Below, in pieces: positions 59,836 through 64,000 of a stretch of DNA of 64,000 bases. The position numbers and the translations under genes are program-made. The notes beneath the pieces are model-generated. The model worked only from the letters and a program-made list of their open reading frames with translations. It was not told where the DNA came from and ran no database searches. Location: contig CANDBT010000016.1 in NCBI GenBank assembly GCA_947383005.1, positions 30,869 to 94,868 on the forward strand. Direction: 5' to 3'. Source of the DNA: an uncultured bacterium. Lineage in GTDB: Bacteria; Bacillota; Clostridia; Lachnospirales; Lachnospiraceae. The number at the start of each line of letters is the position of its first letter. Positions within the stretch are counted from its first letter, which is position 1.

Positions 59836-60924
59836 TTATTTCAAAATTTTTTTCAATTTTTTATTCAATTCTTTTGGCTGGTAGTATTTTTTATCTAACC
59901 CAAGTCCTGTAACCGCATTCAAAGCAGTACAGACCTTGGAACTGGTATAAGTTGACATATAACACATATCTTCAATATTTGCAATCTCCATACTGTTCAA
60001 GGTTTCGATAATGTTATTCACTGTCAAATGTGTACCATATATGTCAAGTTTCTTCTCTAATAATCGATAGATAAGGAGCGCTGTATAACAGATCATAAAA
60101 TGTGCAATAATACGCTCACGTTTTTGATGGAAAACTGGACGTGCAGAGAAATTTGTTTTCATTACCCTAAAACAATCTTCGATTTTGTAACGGTTCGCGC
60201 TGATTTCTAAAATATCTTTTGCCGGATCATCAAGGTTTGTAGCGACAGCATAAAAGCCGTCATATTTTTCTTCCTCTTTGATCACATCCAGATCAAGTTC
60301 ATAGTTATCGGTAACAGATTCCCCTGTTTTTGTGGAAGAAGTGCGTTTGATGAAACGTGTCACGTCATGTGGTCCTTTTTTGTAAGTATTTGGATCCGGG
60401 TTTTTCAAAAGCTTTTTTGCCCGCTCTATCTGGCGGTCGCGGATGTGCCGCTGGTATTCCATCATTTTTCTTGAAAAGGAAACGATAATCTTTTGAGGAA
60501 TAATCGCTTTTGATTTTACTTTTCGGACAGTGCCATTTTTACATACCTTTTCTTCGTATAATCCCAGATCAAAAGCTTTATCAGCTGGAATGACCTTATA
60601 AATCCGGTCATTGTATAATTCTTTATTTTCAAGGCCGTATTTATCGAAAGCCTTCATATCCTGAATCGTTGCTGGTTCATCCGTTGAAAGTAACCGGTAA
60701 TCCGTATCGTTAAATACTGCCTGCTGTAAAGTGCCAGAAAGCTTCTTTATGGATTGGGTGACAATAAAAGCTCTGCCACCCATGGAATTAAAGTTCCTAA
60801 TATTTAAAGAACCAAGGCCGGCATCTGCACAATAAATGAATTTTTTCCCTTTAAACATTTTTGTGAGTTGTTTTTCCAGAGAAATAGCGGTTGTCTGCTC
60901 ATTATCAGAACCAGAGGTAATGCA
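59836..60924 (-). pseudogene. IS1634-family transposase, N-terminal part missing
   Basis: An ATG at 60858 gives 340 residues, but the frame upstream to about 60924 still encodes family sequence (SGSDNEQTTAISLEKQLTKM), then a stop. Visible: FIYCADAGLGSLNIRNFNSM, FYAVATNLDDPAKDILEISA and NRYKIEDCFRVMKTNFSARP with the catalytic Glu, then HFMICYTALLIYRLLEKKLD. Full-length members are about 550 residues, so roughly 180 N-terminal residues including the first catalytic Asp are lost. It abuts the IS256 fragment, so one element probably landed beside or in the other. Confidence 0.82.
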
Positions 60925-60962
60925 TTAGGAAGAAAAAGTAACGCCCTTAGTGGAAAAAATAC

Positions 60963-61084
60963 TTGCAAATCATGTATAGATGTGGTATGGTATGAATAGA
61001 ATAAAACTGTAACGAGTTACAGTTTTGGTCTGGGCGAAAGCTCTTTGGACCACCGTAGGCGGGAAGAATTTCCCGCCATTTTTA
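60963..61084 (+). promoter_or_regulatory. Promoter, structured leader RNA and terminator before the DUF3800 gene
   Basis: TTGCAA (60963-60968), 17-bp spacer, TATGGT (60986-60991), with TGG extension. The leader has three hairpins: AAAACTGTAA/TTACAGTTTT (61003-61026, perfect); TGGTC/GACCA enclosing GGGC-GAAA-GCTC (61026-61052, a GNRA loop); and GGCGGGAA/TTCCCGCC (61058-61077) followed by ATTTTTATT, an intrinsic terminator. The DUF3800 ATG is about 25 nt beyond. Either attenuation or a separate ~85-nt RNA is suggested. Confidence 0.6.
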
Positions 61085-61105
61085 TTATTTATAAAGGATA
61101 ATATG

Positions 61106-61780
61106 ATGAAAGAACTGAGTGTATTTATTGATGAATCAGGAGATTTTGGAGAAATAAAAAAGAGACCGGCATATTATTTGGTAACGTTTGTTTTTCATAA
61201 TCAGGACGATTGCATAGAAGAACAGGTTTCAAAGTTGGAAGAAAGTGTCCATAGTTCAGGATTTGATGTAGAATATATACATACAGGTCCGGTCATTCGA
61301 CGAGAGGAAGTATTTGCAAGATATTCTATAGATGAGCGAAGGAAGTTGCTGTATAAAATGCTTAACTTTGTGAATCAATGTCCGATTTCCTATTTGACAG
61401 TTATTGTGGATAGAAGAGAGGCAACAGATAAGGTTGCCTTGTCTGGTAAATTGGCAAAGGCAATTAATAGAACGTTAAGCGAACATATTGAGTTTTTTTC
61501 GGGTTTTGACAGGATTATTGTTTATTATGATAATGGGCAGGTTGAACTTAGCACAGTTCTAAATGCGGTATTTTCAATACAATTCTCGAATGTAGAATTT
61601 AGAAAAGCTGAACCGCAGAAATATCGGCTATTACAGGCTGCAGATTTTATTTGTTCTATGGAATTGTTGAGGATTAAGCGAGATGAAAAACGATTGAGTA
61701 AATCGGAAGAACATTTTTTCTATAAGCCGCAAGAGTTAAAGAAAACCTTTTTGAAAAGTGTTGATAAAAAGAAATTATAG
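61106..61780 (+). CDS. DUF3800-domain protein
   Basis: 224 residues from the ATG at 61106 (AAGGA 7 nt upstream; an ATG directly before it at 61103 is also possible). The family core is LSVFIDESGDFGEIKKRPAY at the start, a central RIIVYYDNGQVELSTVLNAV and the C-terminal QAADFICSMELLRIK, with conserved Asp residues arranged like an RNase H-like fold. DUF3800 proteins recur in phage-defence and mobile regions; biochemical activity is not established to my knowledge. It lies between broken transposases and a reverse transcriptase gene that points toward it, behind a leader with an intrinsic terminator. Confidence 0.8.
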   Translation: MKELSVFIDESGDFGEIKKRPAYYLVTFVFHNQDDCIEEQVSKLEESVHSSGFDVEYIHTGPVIRREEVFARYSIDERRKLLYKMLNFVNQCPISYLTVIVDRREATDKVALSGKLAKAINRTLSEHIEFFSGFDRIIVYYDNGQVELSTVLNAVFSIQFSNVEFRKAEPQKYRLLQAADFICSMELLRIKRDEKRLSKSEEHFFYKPQELKKTFLKSVDKKKL

Positions 61781-61928
61781 ACAAGTGTGATTGCAAAATG
61801 CTTGCAAAAAGTTCCCAAAAGAGAAATAATGTGTGGAATACTTAGAATAATTATACAAGATAAGGTTGTTGCAAGATGAAATAGACGCAATATATAGTTG
61901 TCAAAATCGAGTTCGAATAGTAAACAGA

Positions 61929-61967
61929 AAGCCGGGAAGCCGTATAAACAGCGGCCTTTCCGGCTTT
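61929..61967. terminator. Bidirectional terminator between DUF3800 and reverse transcriptase genes
   Basis: AAGCCGGGAAGCCG pairs with CGGCCTTTCCGGCTTTT, a ~14-bp stem with a short mismatch and a 9-nt loop, T-run on the plus side and A-run (T-run on minus) on the other. The two genes converge here. The remaining 61781-62000 shows no gene; GATACCTTGTTGATACC near 61980 is a short direct repeat. Confidence 0.6.
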
Positions 61968-62000
61968 TGATGTGGAGCGTGATACCTTGTTGATACCTGC

Positions 62001-63553
62001 TTACTGAATGAAAAGATTTTCTTCTTCCTCAAATCTCAAATCAAGATATTCATGAATAGCAAGCTCTACGTCATCTATACTTTGGATAAGTGCATTGGTG
62101 CTGGACAGGTTTTCTTTATAAAAATTCATATATGTTTCTCTACGTTTAGTAACTGATGGTTTTTCATTTGGCATTGGGCAGCATTTTTTTGGAATTAGGT
62201 ATGTTAATATACTATTTTCTAAATCTGCAAATAAATCAAATGTGTATAAAATTAGATGATAATTTTGGAACCAGAGTTCTTCATCTGTCATGGCCTTTAA
62301 GCAATTAATATCCTGTTCAGAGAACAAATGAGCATTCAGATAGTACGAAATCAGAACTTGATTTTTTGAACATATTACATTATCAATGTTTTCTGATAGT
62401 ATATCTGTATAATTTAGTTCATTTATTGCATAGAAATAATATAATTGTTCCTCAAAGAATGGAGTCTTTAGAGATTCGTTATATCGTATCTTAAAGAATT
62501 TATGAACTTTCTGTTTGTCAAAATTACTCATATATTTAAATTTATCAATGCAGTTTAAAAGTGCTTCGGGAGATGTTCTAAAAATAAAACACAACTGATG
62601 ATAGTCATATTTTTTGACAATAAATGTTTCCAAATTTAGCTTTTGGAAATACTTAGTTTTAAAGAAGTTATTAATAAAAACTTTTTTTTGTTTCTTATCA
62701 TGCAATTGGGATACGCGGTAAACAATTTGATTAATAAAGACCAATTTGTTTTGAGAACTTTCATTGCTGTAATGTGTATTACAGTGTGCAATTAATTTTT
62801 TCCAATATCTTGCAATGACATTATAAGAATTAAATTTTTCATAATCCCATATTTCGTATTTCTCCTCATTTCCCTGCAAATCAAATTTATCTAAAACAGA
62901 ATAAAATATTTGCAGTACTTTGCTATTATCTGATTTATTACAAAAAAAATAAAAATCATCAGAAAAATACGTGAAATCACAATTTATATTTTGTATAGAT
63001 AATTCATTTTCAAGAGCATGGCTTATTTTTGTTAAATGCTGTTCTGCAAAGTATAGAGATAGGTAGTTGCCCATAATTAAGCCATTTGTTGCTCCCAAAT
63101 TTAAATTTGTAATATATCGATCACTTAAGCCATTAAAATCCAAATAATGCGTGTACAATCGTCCATAAAATTCTTTTATGTCTAATTTGATAAGATTATC
63201 ATAGACACATAATTCCTCAAAATCATTTTCTAATTGGATGTCATATTCTCCAATTGCAAAATCCCCGTATCTAATTTTGCAGATAAACGTTTATGTTCCG
63301 TATCAAGTTGTTGAGGATCATTAAAATATGGGAAATTTTTGAAATGCTCATATGCACAAACAAGGGAAAGAATATTGGGCATTTTCAAAGTCCGAAAACT
63401 ATTCTCAGTTTTTCGTATAGTAAATTTAAATGGTTTTGTCCAACAAGTATCATCAATATCAATAGAAGAAGGATTTGTTGGAAAACTTAGATGATCTATA
63501 TTTATAAAATGTCGAATGGGATTTTTAAAGTTGTAAATATTATTATAATCCAT
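62001..63553 (-). pseudogene. Abi/UG-type reverse transcriptase, one frameshift
   Basis: Starts at the ATG at 63553, which overlaps the upstream gene by 11 nt. The first ~93 codons (KPFKFTIRKTENSFRTLKMP, LSLVCAYEHFKNFPYF) are the RT fingers start. The frame breaks in the run GCAAAATTAG near 63282; adding one A continues as IRYGDFAIGEYDIQLEND, LIKLDIKEFYGRLYTHYLDF (catalytic Asp of motif A), GATNGLIMGNYLSLYFAEQH and TYFSDDFYFF (the xDD box, usually YVDD, near 62960). About 300 further residues are helical with no known domain. The restored length is about 517 residues. Similar RTs without introns or retrons serve in abortive infection (AbiA/AbiK/DRT groups); the exact class is uncertain. Confidence 0.75.
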
Positions 63554-64000
63554 TATGCGTTCTCCAATCATAACTATTATTTTTCTTATCATTTCCTTTT
63601 TCATCAACACTACTACTCGTAGCAGGCCAGTTGATTTTCCATTCAAAATACTCGTCCTCTGAAATCTCCCCATTTTTTAACTGCTCTTTCCGCCGACACC
63701 ATTCACGCATGAAATCATTAACTAACCCATACTCTAGCCACATACCCACTGGGGCATGAGTAGGCCAGTCGTCATTGTCATAGTAACGTACCGATTTATC
63801 ATCAGAAGCGTTGCATTTGCCGGGATTACGGACAAGCTGAAATAAGTGGATCGTACTGCGGTCATCTTCGTCAAGCCAAAGGAGTGTGAGCATAATATCT
63901 TCGGCGCAACCGGGGGTAACACCGATAAAATGGATATAATTGACATTCAGTATCTTTGCCATTTCCATTAAAGTGTTGTTTTTGGGAACACGATAGCCGG
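63543..64000 (-). CDS. Possible XRE-type regulator, C-terminal part (5' end outside window)
   Basis: The frame is open from the window edge (minus strand) to the stop at 63543, about 151 residues; the ATG at 63968 is internal. The first visible residues GYRVPKNNTLMEMAKILNVN resemble the end of an XRE helix-turn-helix (IAxxLxV). The rest (LWLDEDDRSTIHLFQL, WLEYGLVNDFMREWCRRKEQ, ISEDEYFEWKINWP) is the type of C-terminal extension I associate with Clostridial phage/defence regulators, though I cannot name a family. It overlaps the reverse transcriptase start by 11 nt, so the two are translationally coupled. Confidence 0.5.
   Translation of the reverse strand, partial: GYRVPKNNTLMEMAKILNVNYIHFIGVTPGCAEDIMLTLLWLDEDDRSTIHLFQLVRNPGKCNASDDKSVRYYDNDDWPTHAPVGMWLEYGLVNDFMREWCRRKEQLKNGEISEDEYFEWKINWPATSSSVDEKGNDKKNNSYDWRTHNGL

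Noticed and set aside
61900-61920. GTTCGAAT near 61910 as a tRNA T-arm or att site
   Set aside because: No acceptor stem or other tRNA arms can be formed around it and no integrase gene is present in the window.

Overview
The window reads as a low- to mid-GC Firmicute chromosome, most likely a gut-type Clostridia/Lachnospiraceae organism. This is inferred from gene content: a DUF3798 solute-binding protein, a CitX-CitG fusion, an EpsG-type polymerase, a type III-A CRISPR system, strong AGGAGG ribosome sites and several TTG starts. No rRNA or tRNA gene was recognised.

Layout. (1) 1-12931: an AT-rich surface-polysaccharide (capsule/O-antigen-type) cluster on the + strand. It holds a GT4 glycosyltransferase cut by the window edge, an acyltransferase, a TviB/TviC-like dehydrogenase and epimerase pair (UDP-HexNAcA supply), two poorly recognised transferases, Wzy and Wzx. 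A nonulosonate-type module follows: aminotransferase, acetyltransferase, NeuB-like synthase without a SAF domain, and a NeuA-HAD fusion. (2) 12932-16657: a metal-resistance unit (ArsR/CadC regulator with promoter and operator, CopZ-like chaperone, CadA-like P-type ATPase). (3) 16668-20813, - strand: a PD-(D/E)XK-like protein and the citrate-lyase maturation genes citXG-citC without citDEF. (4) 21192-25182: a 1.2k-residue anchored zinc-ribbon/propeller protein and a small membrane protein. (5) 25390-32336, - strand: an ABC importer with a DUF3798 binding lipoprotein, and two small unknown genes. (6) 32540-41841: a type III-A CRISPR locus, cas6-csm1-2-3-4-5, a short decaying array, wrecked cas1 and cas2, then an intact csm6. 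(7) 41958-51070: mixed housekeeping and accessory genes, including a C26 peptidase, a secreted nuclease, a MATE pump, manC, an O-acetyltransferase and a GMP synthase without a working glutaminase. (8) 51134-64000: a defence island with an intact type I restriction system (hsdRMS), then damaged accessory genes (a coiled-coil protein with an in-frame stop, an AbiTii gene with two frameshifts), broken IS256 and IS1634 transposases, a DUF3800 gene behind a terminator-bearing leader, and an Abi/UG-type reverse transcriptase with one frameshift.

The strongest observations are as follows. A family of short, hairpin-rich mobile elements (GTAA ends, 8-bp target duplications) is scattered through the window, and one copy sits inside cas1. 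The CRISPR adaptation module is inactivated twice over while all interference and signalling genes look intact. Two adjacent spacers are both antisense to a Pro-Asp-Glu-Thr repeat coding sequence. The GMP synthase has lost the catalytic half of its glutaminase domain. The defence island shows a cluster of single-base lesions that is absent from the rest of the window.
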